Source: Bugula neritina
Taxonomy: Eukaryota > Bryozoa > Gymnolaemata > Cheilostomatida > Bugulidae
NCBI GenBank assembly: GCA_964035545.1
Contig: OZ037773.1
Location: 6,216,251-6,280,250 of the forward strand
DNA length: 64,000 nucleotides
Direction: 5' to 3'
The notes beneath the pieces are model-generated. The model had not been told where the DNA came from and searched no databases. It was given only the letters and a program-made list of their open reading frames with translations. Shown piece by piece: positions 38,925-50,160 of this stretch (the stretch's first letter is position 1; every line of letters starts with the position of its first letter). The position numbers and the translations under genes were made by a program.

Positions 38925-41900
38925 TCAGCTCCAACATTGTCCTTTCCTTTGATTGACTCCACCTTTATTCTGAAGTTCTGTAAATACATAGCCCATCTCA
39001 TCACTCTGCTGTTTCTTACTGTACAGATCCAACAAATCATTTTGGCATTCTTCTCTTTCCTTATCGTGATCAATAATTCCAGCACCAGCAGCATCTAGAG
39101 TCATCACAGCTCCAACAGTCATAGAGTCGGTAGGTGTCTCCCGCTCAAAATATTTCTTCAGCATGTTGGCATGGTATGTTCTCCTCTTCCCTCTGATGTT
39201 GATAATGTAGTCATTCAGTCTGACTTTCTCCTCAATATTGAATGGTCCTTGCCAATGCATCAGCAATTTATTTCCATCCGTAGGTAGAAGAATGAGCACT
39301 TTGTCACCAGGTTTGAAGTCTCTCTGCTTAGCTTTCTTATCAAAATAGTGTTTGTATCTTTTTTGACTGTCTTTTAGCGAAGCTAGTGCCATCTCCATCA
39401 TGTCATCTAAACGCTCTCTCAATTCAAAAACATGTTGATAGCAGGTCTTGACTTCATCGGCAGTGTCTTCTTTTGTCCAAAGTTGTCGCAGGATGTACAT
39501 TGGTCCACGCACAGTTCTTCCATAGAGTAACTCGAATGGGGCGAAGCCTGTTGATTCCTGTGGGACTTCTCTATATGCAAATAGAGCTGCATTGATGAAC
39601 CGATGCCACTGTCTTGGTTCTTTAGCACACAACTTTTTTAACATACTCTTGAGGGTTCCGTTGAACTTTTCCACAAGTCCATTGGCCATTGCATGGTATG
39701 GTGAGGTAGGAAGTTGTCGCATGTCAAGTAATCTGGTAAACTCTTTCATGTAGTCCGAGATGAATTGAGTTCCTTGGTCGCTTATCACCTCCTCTGGTAT
39801 CCCAACACGACTGTATATGTCAAGCAGCGCTTCAGCTACAGTAGCTGAGTCAATGTTCTTCAATGGTGTAGCTTCAGGATATCTTGTAGCATAGTCAACT
39901 AAAGTTAGGATGTAGCGGTGTCCTTTCTCACTTGGAGGGTTAATTGGTCCGATTAGGTCTATTGCACATCTCTTGAATGGGGTGTCAATTAGTGGAGTTT
40001 CCTGTACTGGAACTTTCATGACTGAGCCTTTTTTCACCGTCTTCTGGCAAATGTCACATGACTGACAGAAACGTACGACATCTCCGTTTAGTCCTGGCCA
40101 GAAGAAGTTGGAAAGCACTCTATCAGTGGTTTTCTTTACTCCTAGGTGTCCGCTCATTATGCAGTCATGAGCTTTCTGTAGAACTTCCTTCCTCAGTGAA
40201 CTGGGTACCATGAGTTGTTTAACAGGTTTTACACTGACAGGCTTCGAGTCGGTGTACTCACGGTACAGAATCTTGTTCCTCACCACAAACCTAGTGGTGC
40301 ATCCCTTTTTCTCCTTCACTTCTTTTGCATCGAAGAAACGTTCCAATGTGGGGTCATCCCTCTGCAGTCTGGCTATTTCATCTTTCCCTATACTTAATGG
40401 GTTAGTATTTGAATCAATCTTCAGTGGTTTGTCTCCTGACTTTTCCTTGACAGCCTGAGCTCTTGTGGTTACGGCGCAGTCCTTCCAGTTTTCCAGCGGC
40501 TGGTCAGCTGATCTCGCTCCATCCACATTCCCAATAAGCAGGTCACAAATCGTCTTGTCCATTACTGCAGCTTTGACGACTCCATTGTAAAATGGTGAGC
40601 GCACTGAGATAAGTGCCCACTGAGCCTCCTTAACACTTGCATCAGCCATCTTCAGATAAACTGATTCTCCAGTTAAGTGTTGAGGTTGCACATACTTTGC
40701 ATTGACTACAATGCAACCACAGCCGGTGTCGCGCATTACAGTAGCTCGTTGGCCATTAACTTCCGCATCAAATATCGCTGTGCCCCCATCTTTGAATTTA
40801 GGTCCATTCTTGCAGACAGCAGCGTTGATAAACTTTTTACCATTAACTGTGATTTCCGTAGGTTCTTCCACTTTAGATGAGATTCCTGGATCTGTGACCA
40901 CAGTCTTATTCTGAGTAGTCGCTATTGCAGCAGCAGCATGCACTAACCTCCCACCATACTTTCTGCAGTCTGAAGTATTGTGGTTGTTCATCTTGCAATG
41001 TGAACAGTGCTTCTTCCCTTGCCGTGGGCAGTTACGAGCAATGTGCGACTTATCTTTGCAGATGAAGCATGCACCATCGCTTTTACTTCCTTGTTCAGCA
41101 TCCATGCTATCGGCAGGCGCGTTTTCCATCCTTTTTGTATTAGTTTTCTTTGTCTTTGCTAGTTTCCTTCCACGAGCGTGCAAGAACAGTGACGCTGCAT
41201 CACACATATCCTCACTGCTGTTGTAGGAACTTTGCTTTAAATGCACAGCTAGGTCGTCTGGGCATGATGATATAAATTGTTCAGTCGCCACTAGTTTGGC
41301 TATGTCCATGCCCCCTGAAAGTTCTACCCACTTGTGCACATAAGTTTCTATCCTAGTGAATAGTTGGGCAGGAGTTTCATCCTCGTAAGCTTCTGCCTCT
41401 CTGAGCTTTTTTTTGTAGCCCTCTTGAGTCAAGTTAAAGCGCTCCAACAAGGCTTCTTTGACTTTTTTATAATCTCTACGGTCGGTAGGTGATAACCGGA
41501 TGTAAGCTTCTGTTGCTGTACCCCTTAGGTACTGACTGAGATGGTAGGGCCAATCTCCCTTGTCCCAGTTACATCCTTCGGCAACCCACTCGAACCGCTC
41601 TAAATAGCTATCCATTTCGTCCACCTTCTCATCAAAGAATGGTATTTTTGGTTTTGGTTTGTTAGCTATTTCTAACCTGGTGCTCTCATGTCTTGAGTGC
41701 TCCAAACTTGTGTCAGCTTTCAGCTTTTCCATATCTAATTCATGTCGTTGTCTTCTCTCTTCTGCCTCCTGGTCAGCTTTAACCTTGAGTGCCATTGCCT
41801 CCTGATCAGCTTTAACCTTGAATGCCATTGCCTCCTGATCAGCTTTTATCTTCATCTCCATTAAGGCTTTCTCATTTTCTTGCCTGATCCTTTCCGCCTC

Positions 41901-42068
41901 ACGCTCTAATCTCCGCTCCTCTCGGTCCTTTTCTTTTTCCTCTCGGTCCTTTTCTTTTTCTTCTTGTGCAGCAACAATGGGTAGGTTCTTTTCAACAAAA
42001 GCTACGAGCTTGTCATCCACCAGTCCAAGATCTTTACCCATCTGTGTCACTCTCTCCAACAACGCCAT
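38925..42068 (-). CDS. Gag-protease-integrase polyprotein, unit 3
   Basis: Identical in translation to units 1, 2 and 4; no unit-specific change was seen. Confidence 0.95.
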   Translation of the reverse strand: MALLERVTQMGKDLGLVDDKLVAFVEKNLPIVAAQEEKEKDREEKEKDREERRLEREAERIRQENEKALMEMKIKADQEAMAFKVKADQEAMALKVKADQEAEERRQRHELDMEKLKADTSLEHSRHESTRLEIANKPKPKIPFFDEKVDEMDSYLERFEWVAEGCNWDKGDWPYHLSQYLRGTATEAYIRLSPTDRRDYKKVKEALLERFNLTQEGYKKKLREAEAYEDETPAQLFTRIETYVHKWVELSGGMDIAKLVATEQFISSCPDDLAVHLKQSSYNSSEDMCDAASLFLHARGRKLAKTKKTNTKRMENAPADSMDAEQGSKSDGACFICKDKSHIARNCPRQGKKHCSHCKMNNHNTSDCRKYGGRLVHAAAAIATTQNKTVVTDPGISSKVEEPTEITVNGKKFINAAVCKNGPKFKDGGTAIFDAEVNGQRATVMRDTGCGCIVVNAKYVQPQHLTGESVYLKMADASVKEAQWALISVRSPFYNGVVKAAVMDKTICDLLIGNVDGARSADQPLENWKDCAVTTRAQAVKEKSGDKPLKIDSNTNPLSIGKDEIARLQRDDPTLERFFDAKEVKEKKGCTTRFVVRNKILYREYTDSKPVSVKPVKQLMVPSSLRKEVLQKAHDCIMSGHLGVKKTTDRVLSNFFWPGLNGDVVRFCQSCDICQKTVKKGSVMKVPVQETPLIDTPFKRCAIDLIGPINPPSEKGHRYILTLVDYATRYPEATPLKNIDSATVAEALLDIYSRVGIPEEVISDQGTQFISDYMKEFTRLLDMRQLPTSPYHAMANGLVEKFNGTLKSMLKKLCAKEPRQWHRFINAALFAYREVPQESTGFAPFELLYGRTVRGPMYILRQLWTKEDTADEVKTCYQHVFELRERLDDMMEMALASLKDSQKRYKHYFDKKAKQRDFKPGDKVLILLPTDGNKLLMHWQGPFNIEEKVRLNDYIINIRGKRRTYHANMLKKYFERETPTDSMTVGAVMTLDAAGAGIIDHDKEREECQNDLLDLYSKKQQSDEMGYVFTELQNKGGVNQRKGQCWS

Positions 42069-42164
42069 AATGTCTCAACAACCGTTAATTAATCCTGTGT
42101 ATACTCACGTTGTAACTAATAACTTCCCTGTGTGCGACTGAGACTTCCCGGAGCAGCCCCCAAT

Positions 42165-42723
42165 TGTCACAAAACTGTTGGTAGCAGTGTGACGAGTTCG
42201 AAAAGTCTGGTAGTCAGAAGTATATAGACAAGTAGCATACAGCTTGCTAATCCAGTTGTGAGTAAATAGAGTTGTGAATAAGTAGACTTTATTTCTCTAG
42301 TAAGATATGCACAGATGAATTTATAAAAATGAACTCCAAGAATGAACTTATAAAAAGGAACTGCGAGAATAAACTGAACTGTAAACACAACTGCCTCAGT
42401 ATTTATAGTAAACAAAAAGCTCTAGAATATTCTCAAGCATTCCAGTACAGAAGATTCTAGTAGAAAACATTCCCCACATGCCAATACTATTTATAGAAAA
42501 TCAAAACAAAACAAAACATTGGAATTTCCATGGTTATTTCGCAATTATTGCGCAATACCTTGTTTACATTGCTGGGCAGTAGTTAACATGACTAACCAAA
42601 ATAGTAACAATGAACAATGACCCATCTCTTTGATTAGTCTAGAATATTTATGAACATTCCTGTATAATCATTAGGAAAAACCTGGTAGGTCTATAGATAT
42701 ATGTACACTCAGAATTTGTGACA
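42165..42723 (-). repeat. LTR 4, shared between units 3 and 4
   Basis: Exactly 3876 bp to the right of LTR 3, with the same ends. Confidence 0.95.
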
Positions 42724-42800
42724 ACCCCCCATTCTAAGAGAAATTATCTTGATCATTTCTCCTAACTACTTAAAATTCTGAGTCAATTCGGCTTAGATAA

Positions 42801-45800
42801 TCAGCTCCAACATTGTCCTTTCCTTTGATTGACTCCACCTTTATTCTGAAGTTCTGTAAATACATAGCCCATCTCATCACTCTGCTGTTTCTTACTGTAC
42901 AGATCCAACAAATCATTTTGGCATTCTTCTCTTTCCTTATCGTGATCAATAATTCCAGCACCAGCAGCATCTAGAGTCATCACAGCTCCAACAGTCATAG
43001 AGTCGGTAGGTGTCTCCCGCTCAAAATATTTCTTCAGCATGTTGGCATGGTATGTTCTCCTCTTCCCTCTGATGTTGATAATGTAGTCATTCAGTCTGAC
43101 TTTCTCCTCAATATTGAATGGTCCTTGCCAATGCATCAGCAATTTATTTCCATCCGTAGGTAGAAGAATGAGCACTTTGTCACCAGGTTTGAAGTCTCTC
43201 TGCTTAGCTTTCTTATCAAAATAGTGTTTGTATCTTTTTTGACTGTCTTTTAGCGAAGCTAGTGCCATCTCCATCATGTCATCTAAACGCTCTCTCAATT
43301 CAAAAACATGTTGATAGCAGGTCTTGACTTCATCGGCAGTGTCTTCTTTTGTCCAAAGTTGTCGCAGGATGTACATTGGTCCACGCACAGTTCTTCCATA
43401 GAGTAACTCGAATGGGGCGAAGCCTGTTGATTCCTGTGGGACTTCTCTATATGCAAATAGAGCTGCATTGATGAACCGATGCCACTGTCTTGGTTCTTTA
43501 GCACACAACTTTTTTAACATACTCTTGAGGGTTCCGTTGAACTTTTCCACAAGTCCATTGGCCATTGCATGGTATGGTGAGGTAGGAAGTTGTCGCATGT
43601 CAAGTAATCTGGTAAACTCTTTCATGTAGTCCGAGATGAATTGAGTTCCTTGGTCGCTTATCACCTCCTCTGGTATCCCAACACGACTGTATATGTCAAG
43701 CAGCGCTTCAGCTACAGTAGCTGAGTCAATGTTCTTCAATGGTGTAGCTTCAGGATATCTTGTAGCATAGTCAACTAAAGTTAGGATGTAGCGGTGTCCT
43801 TTCTCACTTGGAGGGTTAATTGGTCCGATTAGGTCTATTGCACATCTCTTGAATGGGGTGTCAATTAGTGGAGTTTCCTGTACTGGAACTTTCATGACTG
43901 AGCCTTTTTTCACCGTCTTCTGGCAAATGTCACATGACTGACAGAAACGTACGACATCTCCGTTTAGTCCTGGCCAGAAGAAGTTGGAAAGCACTCTATC
44001 AGTGGTTTTCTTTACTCCTAGGTGTCCGCTCATTATGCAGTCATGAGCTTTCTGTAGAACTTCCTTCCTCAGTGAACTGGGTACCATGAGTTGTTTAACA
44101 GGTTTTACACTGACAGGCTTCGAGTCGGTGTACTCACGGTACAGAATCTTGTTCCTCACCACAAACCTAGTGGTGCATCCCTTTTTCTCCTTCACTTCTT
44201 TTGCATCGAAGAAACGTTCCAATGTGGGGTCATCCCTCTGCAGTCTGGCTATTTCATCTTTCCCTATACTTAATGGGTTAGTATTTGAATCAATCTTCAG
44301 TGGTTTGTCTCCTGACTTTTCCTTGACAGCCTGAGCTCTTGTGGTTACGGCGCAGTCCTTCCAGTTTTCCAGCGGCTGGTCAGCTGATCTCGCTCCATCC
44401 ACATTCCCAATAAGCAGGTCACAAATCGTCTTGTCCATTACTGCAGCTTTGACGACTCCATTGTAAAATGGTGAGCGCACTGAGATAAGTGCCCACTGAG
44501 CCTCCTTAACACTTGCATCAGCCATCTTCAGATAAACTGATTCTCCAGTTAAGTGTTGAGGTTGCACATACTTTGCATTGACTACAATGCAACCACAGCC
44601 GGTGTCGCGCATTACAGTAGCTCGTTGGCCATTAACTTCCGCATCAAATATCGCTGTGCCCCCATCTTTGAATTTAGGTCCATTCTTGCAGACAGCAGCG
44701 TTGATAAACTTTTTACCATTAACTGTGATTTCCGTAGGTTCTTCCACTTTAGATGAGATTCCTGGATCTGTGACCACAGTCTTATTCTGAGTAGTCGCTA
44801 TTGCAGCAGCAGCATGCACTAACCTCCCACCATACTTTCTGCAGTCTGAAGTATTGTGGTTGTTCATCTTGCAATGTGAACAGTGCTTCTTCCCTTGCCG
44901 TGGGCAGTTACGAGCAATGTGCGACTTATCTTTGCAGATGAAGCATGCACCATCGCTTTTACTTCCTTGTTCAGCATCCATGCTATCGGCAGGCGCGTTT
45001 TCCATCCTTTTTGTATTAGTTTTCTTTGTCTTTGCTAGTTTCCTTCCACGAGCGTGCAAGAACAGTGACGCTGCATCACACATATCCTCACTGCTGTTGT
45101 AGGAACTTTGCTTTAAATGCACAGCTAGGTCGTCTGGGCATGATGATATAAATTGTTCAGTCGCCACTAGTTTGGCTATGTCCATGCCCCCTGAAAGTTC
45201 TACCCACTTGTGCACATAAGTTTCTATCCTAGTGAATAGTTGGGCAGGAGTTTCATCCTCGTAAGCTTCTGCCTCTCTGAGCTTTTTTTTGTAGCCCTCT
45301 TGAGTCAAGTTAAAGCGCTCCAACAAGGCTTCTTTGACTTTTTTATAATCTCTACGGTCGGTAGGTGATAACCGGATGTAAGCTTCTGTTGCTGTACCCC
45401 TTAGGTACTGACTGAGATGGTAGGGCCAATCTCCCTTGTCCCAGTTACATCCTTCGGCAACCCACTCGAACCGCTCTAAATAGCTATCCATTTCGTCCAC
45501 CTTCTCATCAAAGAATGGTATTTTTGGTTTTGGTTTGTTAGCTATTTCTAACCTGGTGCTCTCATGTCTTGAGTGCTCCAAACTTGTGTCAGCTTTCAGC
45601 TTTTCCATATCTAATTCATGTCGTTGTCTTCTCTCTTCTGCCTCCTGGTCAGCTTTAACCTTGAGTGCCATTGCCTCCTGATCAGCTTTAACCTTGAATG
45701 CCATTGCCTCCTGATCAGCTTTTATCTTCATCTCCATTAAGGCTTTCTCATTTTCTTGCCTGATCCTTTCCGCCTCACGCTCTAATCTCCGCTCCTCTCG

Positions 45801-45944
45801 GTCCTTTTCTTTTTCCTCTCGGTCCTTTTCTTTTTCTTCTTGTGCAGCAACAATGGGTAGGTTCTTTTCAACAAAAGCTACGAGCTTGTCATCCACCAGT
45901 CCAAGATCTTTACCCATCTGTGTCACTCTCTCCAACAACGCCAT
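42801..45944 (-). CDS. Gag-protease-integrase polyprotein, unit 4 (promoter-proximal)
   Basis: Identical in translation to the other three units. In element orientation this is the first unit, next to the outer 5' LTR (46041-46599), so a transcript starting in that LTR would encode this copy first. Confidence 0.95.
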   Translation of the reverse strand: MALLERVTQMGKDLGLVDDKLVAFVEKNLPIVAAQEEKEKDREEKEKDREERRLEREAERIRQENEKALMEMKIKADQEAMAFKVKADQEAMALKVKADQEAEERRQRHELDMEKLKADTSLEHSRHESTRLEIANKPKPKIPFFDEKVDEMDSYLERFEWVAEGCNWDKGDWPYHLSQYLRGTATEAYIRLSPTDRRDYKKVKEALLERFNLTQEGYKKKLREAEAYEDETPAQLFTRIETYVHKWVELSGGMDIAKLVATEQFISSCPDDLAVHLKQSSYNSSEDMCDAASLFLHARGRKLAKTKKTNTKRMENAPADSMDAEQGSKSDGACFICKDKSHIARNCPRQGKKHCSHCKMNNHNTSDCRKYGGRLVHAAAAIATTQNKTVVTDPGISSKVEEPTEITVNGKKFINAAVCKNGPKFKDGGTAIFDAEVNGQRATVMRDTGCGCIVVNAKYVQPQHLTGESVYLKMADASVKEAQWALISVRSPFYNGVVKAAVMDKTICDLLIGNVDGARSADQPLENWKDCAVTTRAQAVKEKSGDKPLKIDSNTNPLSIGKDEIARLQRDDPTLERFFDAKEVKEKKGCTTRFVVRNKILYREYTDSKPVSVKPVKQLMVPSSLRKEVLQKAHDCIMSGHLGVKKTTDRVLSNFFWPGLNGDVVRFCQSCDICQKTVKKGSVMKVPVQETPLIDTPFKRCAIDLIGPINPPSEKGHRYILTLVDYATRYPEATPLKNIDSATVAEALLDIYSRVGIPEEVISDQGTQFISDYMKEFTRLLDMRQLPTSPYHAMANGLVEKFNGTLKSMLKKLCAKEPRQWHRFINAALFAYREVPQESTGFAPFELLYGRTVRGPMYILRQLWTKEDTADEVKTCYQHVFELRERLDDMMEMALASLKDSQKRYKHYFDKKAKQRDFKPGDKVLILLPTDGNKLLMHWQGPFNIEEKVRLNDYIINIRGKRRTYHANMLKKYFERETPTDSMTVGAVMTLDAAGAGIIDHDKEREECQNDLLDLYSKKQQSDEMGYVFTELQNKGGVNQRKGQCWS

Positions 45945-46040
45945 AATGTCTCAACAACCGTTAATTAATCCTGTGTATACTCACGTTGTAACTAATAACT
46001 TCCCTGTGTGCGACTGAGACTTCCCGGAGCAGCCCCCAAT

Positions 46041-46599
46041 TGTCACAAAACTGTTGGTAGCAGTGTGACGAGTTCGAAAAGTCTGGTAGTCAGAAGTATA
46101 TAGACAAGTAGCATACAGCTTGCTAATCCAGTTGTGAGTAAATAGAGTTGTGAATAAGTAGACTTTATTTCTCTAGTAAGATATGCACAGATGAATTTAT
46201 AAAAATGAACTCCAAGAATGAACTTATAAAAAGGAACTGCGAGAATAAACTGAACTGTAAACACAACTGCCTCAGTATTTATAGTAAACAAAAAGCTCTA
46301 GAATATTCTCAAGCATTCCAGTACAGAAGATTCTAGTAGAAAACATTCCCCACATGCCAATACTATTTATAGAAAATCAAAACAAAACAAAACATTGGAA
46401 TTTCCATGGTTATTTCGCAATTATTGCGCAATACCTTGTTTACATTGCTGGGCAGTAGTTAACATGACTAACCAAAATAGTAACAATGAACAATGACCCA
46501 TCTCTTTGATTAGTCTAGAATATTTATGAACATTCCTGTATAATCATTAGGAAAAACCTGGTAGGTCTATAGATATATGTACACTCAGAATTTGTGACA
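46041..46599 (-). repeat. LTR 5 (outer 5' LTR of the array)
   Basis: 559 bp, ending TTTGTGACA at 46599 and followed by CCATC (46600-46604), the right half of the target-site duplication. Confidence 0.95.
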
Positions 46600-46604
46600 C
46601 CATC
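46600..46604. repeat. Right target-site duplication (CCATC)
   Basis: Matches 30532-30536. Its presence only at the outer ends shows the array behaves as one insertion. Confidence 0.92.
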
Positions 46605-49248
46605 TTTAATCTGGTTCGGAGAGAATAAGCTGCTGAAAGTATGAAATGGAATCTCTGTTATGCGGATGAAGTGACAGATAAACTTTGAGACGAGACATGT
46701 GTACATTGTGACTGATTTATGAGAGCCTGTACCACAGCGTGCTGCTACCCTGACTTTCTGCAGTGGCCCACATTTGCGAGGATTTGCGGTTAGCTGTATC
46801 ACCTTGCGCTAATCTCTGCTTTGCACAGCAACAACAACTTCAACGCATTATTACCTCTATTGACATTAGCTTGCGCTTTATTTCCATCTATTTTAAGCTA
46901 ATCCACCAGAATTGCATTTGACAGAATGGTACGGGAATGTCCCAGTTTAACGATCTGCTGATGCTATTTATAACTGCTAATATTATATCCACCCGCTGTA
47001 GATATAGCCTGAACTGTGATATTTTTAAGCTTTGCAGTTGATCAATCATTATTATAATTATTATGATATTTTTTTTCAATCAAAATACTAGACAGTTGAT
47101 TGTAAATATGATGGCTTTAAGTTCCCAGTAGTGACTGCTGGTATCTCAAACACAACTTGCATTTATTGAACTTGTTGAAGTTGGTAACTTGGTGCTGACA
47201 GCTTCAGTTATTGTAGCATAAGAGCAATTATAAATAGTTGCTTTTGCTGACATCACCACTACCGGATGTCTGGCCTTGAGGTAACATATATGCCAAGGCA
47301 GGTTCTCCCTTTCTCAAATAGCCAGTGTTGGTAGTTAAAGTATTGTTACGTGACAGCACTCTGAATGTAGAGCTTCAGCCAAATGATAGTATTATTGTTA
47401 TTCAGAAGAAGAGCAAGTGATAGTCATCAGATGCAATATTATATAATATATATTGTCATTTAGGCAGCTCTAACAGTACAATGATGTATCGTTATATTAT
47501 ACAGTGCTATGGTGTACAGTGTCAATAGGTCAGTATACTATTTCACAATAACACAATGGATATTCAGTGGTAGGAGATTTCACAGTTCGTGTCAAACTTT
47601 TTGCCAACACCAAAGCCCTGTAAGTTCATTTCAGCAGTAATAGGGAAGAGAAGGGCACATGATAAGAGGTTTTTGATAAATCTTCTGCTACTCAAATTGT
47701 TCAGCCATTTTAAAATACTCCTGATAAAAGGCATGCCTAGTCACCTACACTGCGGTTTCATTGGCTAAGACAATATGCATGTTAGCCAATTTTCTGCATG
47801 TGCAGTTTATTGAAATTATATAATACTTAATACTATAAAACCAAGAAATTAAAAAGGGTTTCACAAAACTCGCAATTAAGAGAACAACTACTAAAATATT
47901 CAATTTCTTACAACTAATTATTGAGTGCAGATAACTCCATCAAACAGTTTTATAATGAAGATTTTGCAATTTACATTTGCAAATTTATTCATTTTAAACT
48001 TCACACGAATGTGGTTATGTCTCATATCAGTCAAGAGTTCACCTGGTCTTATGTACACAAAGCATGTCCTGGTTAGAACTGTTTGCATGATTTAAATATC
48101 CAAATGTACAAATTTCTTCATGGGAATTAATTAATCTGCAGCGACTTATTCACTAACAATTAAATTCAATCAAATATATTGAAAATCTAAATTAAATAAT
48201 AAGAATTTTATCATATTGCAACATGTAAATTATGATACTCTAAAAGTTTGGTTGAATTGCAGAGAAATTGTCTCTTTTCATAATAAATTTTATCTAAAAC
48301 ACTGGTTATGATTATTTTTTCAGTTTTACAAGTAGATATTTACAAAAGTAGCTAAACAACATTATCAGTGATAGGACAATAGTTAATTATTTGGTGATTC
48401 AAATCTTTAACTTAGCAAACTTTTTGGATTCAATCAAACTAATCTTTTTAAAAAACCTCATGTTTTGTAGCTATTGTCATTTCCTGGTTGCCTAAAACTA
48501 CGAAAATGTTTTGGTTGTAGGATTATATTAATCATATATTTATGTACTGATATATTGCAACAACGTAATATAGTATATATTCATTTAGTTCACAAGGTAG
48601 AAAATAAATTACACGATGAATAAAGTTGAGCAGAAATATTAACTGAAATTACTGTAAAATATTCAAACATCTTTAATGCAGCATAATTAAATGGTTCTTT
48701 ACTAAAAACATATATGACAACAGTAATACTGTTTCTTTTTTTTGACAGAAAATAACAATTAGCTAAGTATAAATCTAAAATTTATACAGATAATATAAAT
48801 TAGTAGGGACAAAAAATATGTTGAAACTCAATTGTAATAAATTCAAAATCTCAGGTAAAGGAACTGCATTACATAAATTAGATAATCTATACATTTCAAT
48901 CTATAAATTATAAATTATAAATAAAGTTGATGATATAATTATTCTAGAATTGTGTGTGTTAGTAAAAACATAAATTTAGTAAAATAACATGGAAATCTTG
49001 CAGAGCATAACTTTGATTTTATCTCCAAGAAATTCTAACTATTTAAAACTGTAAACCAAATAATTTTTGCAAAAATAACACAGCCAAGGAGAGCTAGAGA
49101 CCAAAAAATAGCTTCAATTTTTGAAAATGGGTAAGGAACACAAAAATAGAACTTAGATATAGAATAATTAAATAGACAACATACTGATTATACACTAACA
49201 TTGAATTGAGAGCAAAAGAATACATAAATACAATAAATAGTTATACAG
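46605..49248. other. Gene-poor region between the LTR array and the MITE-like element
   Basis: Slightly GC-richer at 46605-46800, where a minus-strand frame without recognisable similarity runs into the LTR; the remainder is very AT-rich. No exon, RNA gene or known repeat could be supported. Confidence 0.5.
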
Positions 49249-49446
49249 GGCTCCCTCCATATGTTACAGATATATTTATCACAAAATTCCATAGGTTACG
49301 AGAAAGGCTTGGAGCCCCATTTTGTGGCTTATGTATGTGTGTATAGGGACAAAATAGTCGAATTTAACGAATCCATGAGTTAAATCTGGTCTTCTTCATG
49401 GGTTGACGTTTCAGGACCCGCAGCTTAGTGAGATATGGAGGGAGCC
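49249..49446 (+). mobile_element. MITE-like element with 14-bp perfect terminal inverted repeats
   Basis: 198 bp starting GGCTCCCTCCATAT (49249-49262) and ending in its exact complement ATATGGAGGGAGCC (49433-49446). It has no coding capacity. A diverged copy lies at 22353-22562. A 20-bp direct repeat (ATAAATACAATAAATAGTTA) flanks it at 49224-49243 and 49454-49473. It ends 39 bp from the FBXO48 stop codon. Confidence 0.8.
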
Positions 49447-49484
49447 AAAATGTATAAATACAATAAATAGTTAGACATAAATGT

Positions 49485-50160
49485 TCACATGCGAGACAAC
49501 TCCTTCTCTAAAATATCACCCCACGTGTTTACATCCAGTTGGTACTTTCTAGAATAAAGTCGGGAGTCCTCTGGGTGACAGATAGAACTGAAAGTGCCTC
49601 TCAGCCACTGCTGTTTGTAGGCAGCTGCACCATAGTTCTTCACAAAGTGATGCTAAAAATAGATTCTACCTGCTTAGAACATATTGTAGCAAAATGGCTC
49701 TCTGCCATAGAGTCGTATTAGATATACAGGCACATTTCAACTGCTAGGAGTTTACAAAAGAGAAGTTGTTCTCTCTTGAAATTTTAATTTATCACCAATA
49801 CTCAGTATACATATAAGCCTACAAGTGCAGTGCAACTTAAGTGCTTAAAATTTTAAACTTCATAACACAAATATGTTTAAATACACTCATTGATACATAC
49901 TTTATTTTCTTATAGATGATATTAAAATGCTTTTGACAAAAATTACATGCACAATTCTGATTTACCTTCCACGTTGAGAGTTCTAGGTTAGCCTTAGGTA
50001 TTCCAAACACAGAGCATTGATACCTCCATGTTATCCAGCTGTTGTTAATAAACTCACGGAAATATTTATTGACTGAACTCAAGGAAACCAAACTTTTCAC
50101 ATCCAGCAAAAGGACAACCTTTTCAATTATTTCAACAGGGAGCTTCTCGAAATATTGCAT
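49485..50160 (-). CDS. FBXO48: F-box only protein 48
   Basis: Two exons, 50160-49966 and 49652-49485, join in phase 0 to 363 nt, or 120 residues. The N-terminal F-box (LPVEIIEKVVLLLDVKSLVS, then SSVNKYFREF and WITWRYQC) would bind Skp1 in an SCF ubiquitin ligase. The second exon matches the C-terminus of vertebrate FBXO48 as I recall it: STWK followed by a short linker, YKQQWLRGTFSSIC for a YSNIC-type block, and DVNTWGDILEKEL for DADTWGEILEAEL. At 120 residues it is shorter than the vertebrate protein (about 155), mainly from a missing N-terminal extension. The ATG at 50160 is the only in-frame start I found. Reading on past the exon 1 donor would give a frame ending in unrelated residues, so the spliced form is preferred. 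The substrate is unknown. Head to head with COX19, 2.4 kb away. Confidence 0.9.

Larger units (their letters stand above)
30537..46599 (-). mobile_element. Tandem array of an RT-less Ty3/gypsy-type LTR retrotransposon (5 LTRs, 4 internal regions)
   Basis: The period is exactly 3876 bp (559-bp LTR plus 3317-bp internal region), repeated four times and closed by a fifth LTR. The array begins TGTCACAAA and ends TTTGTGACA, with CCATC on both outer sides and no target duplication at internal LTRs. The units look identical wherever I compared them, and the four encoded proteins are the same in all 1047 residues. The internal region carries a tRNA-Pro-like primer-binding site, one Gag-protease-integrase frame, an RNase H remnant in another frame and a polypurine tract. 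There is no reverse transcriptase, so mobility would need RT supplied in trans. The array may have arisen by LTR-LTR recombination, by integration of a multimer, or be an assembly artefact. Confidence 0.95.

Noticed and set aside
46524-46802. 92-codon minus-strand frame running from flanking DNA into the outer LTR
   Set aside because: The LTR-derived end is an insertion product, and the host part (before the CCATC site) would stop four codons later in the uninterrupted locus; no similarity recognised.
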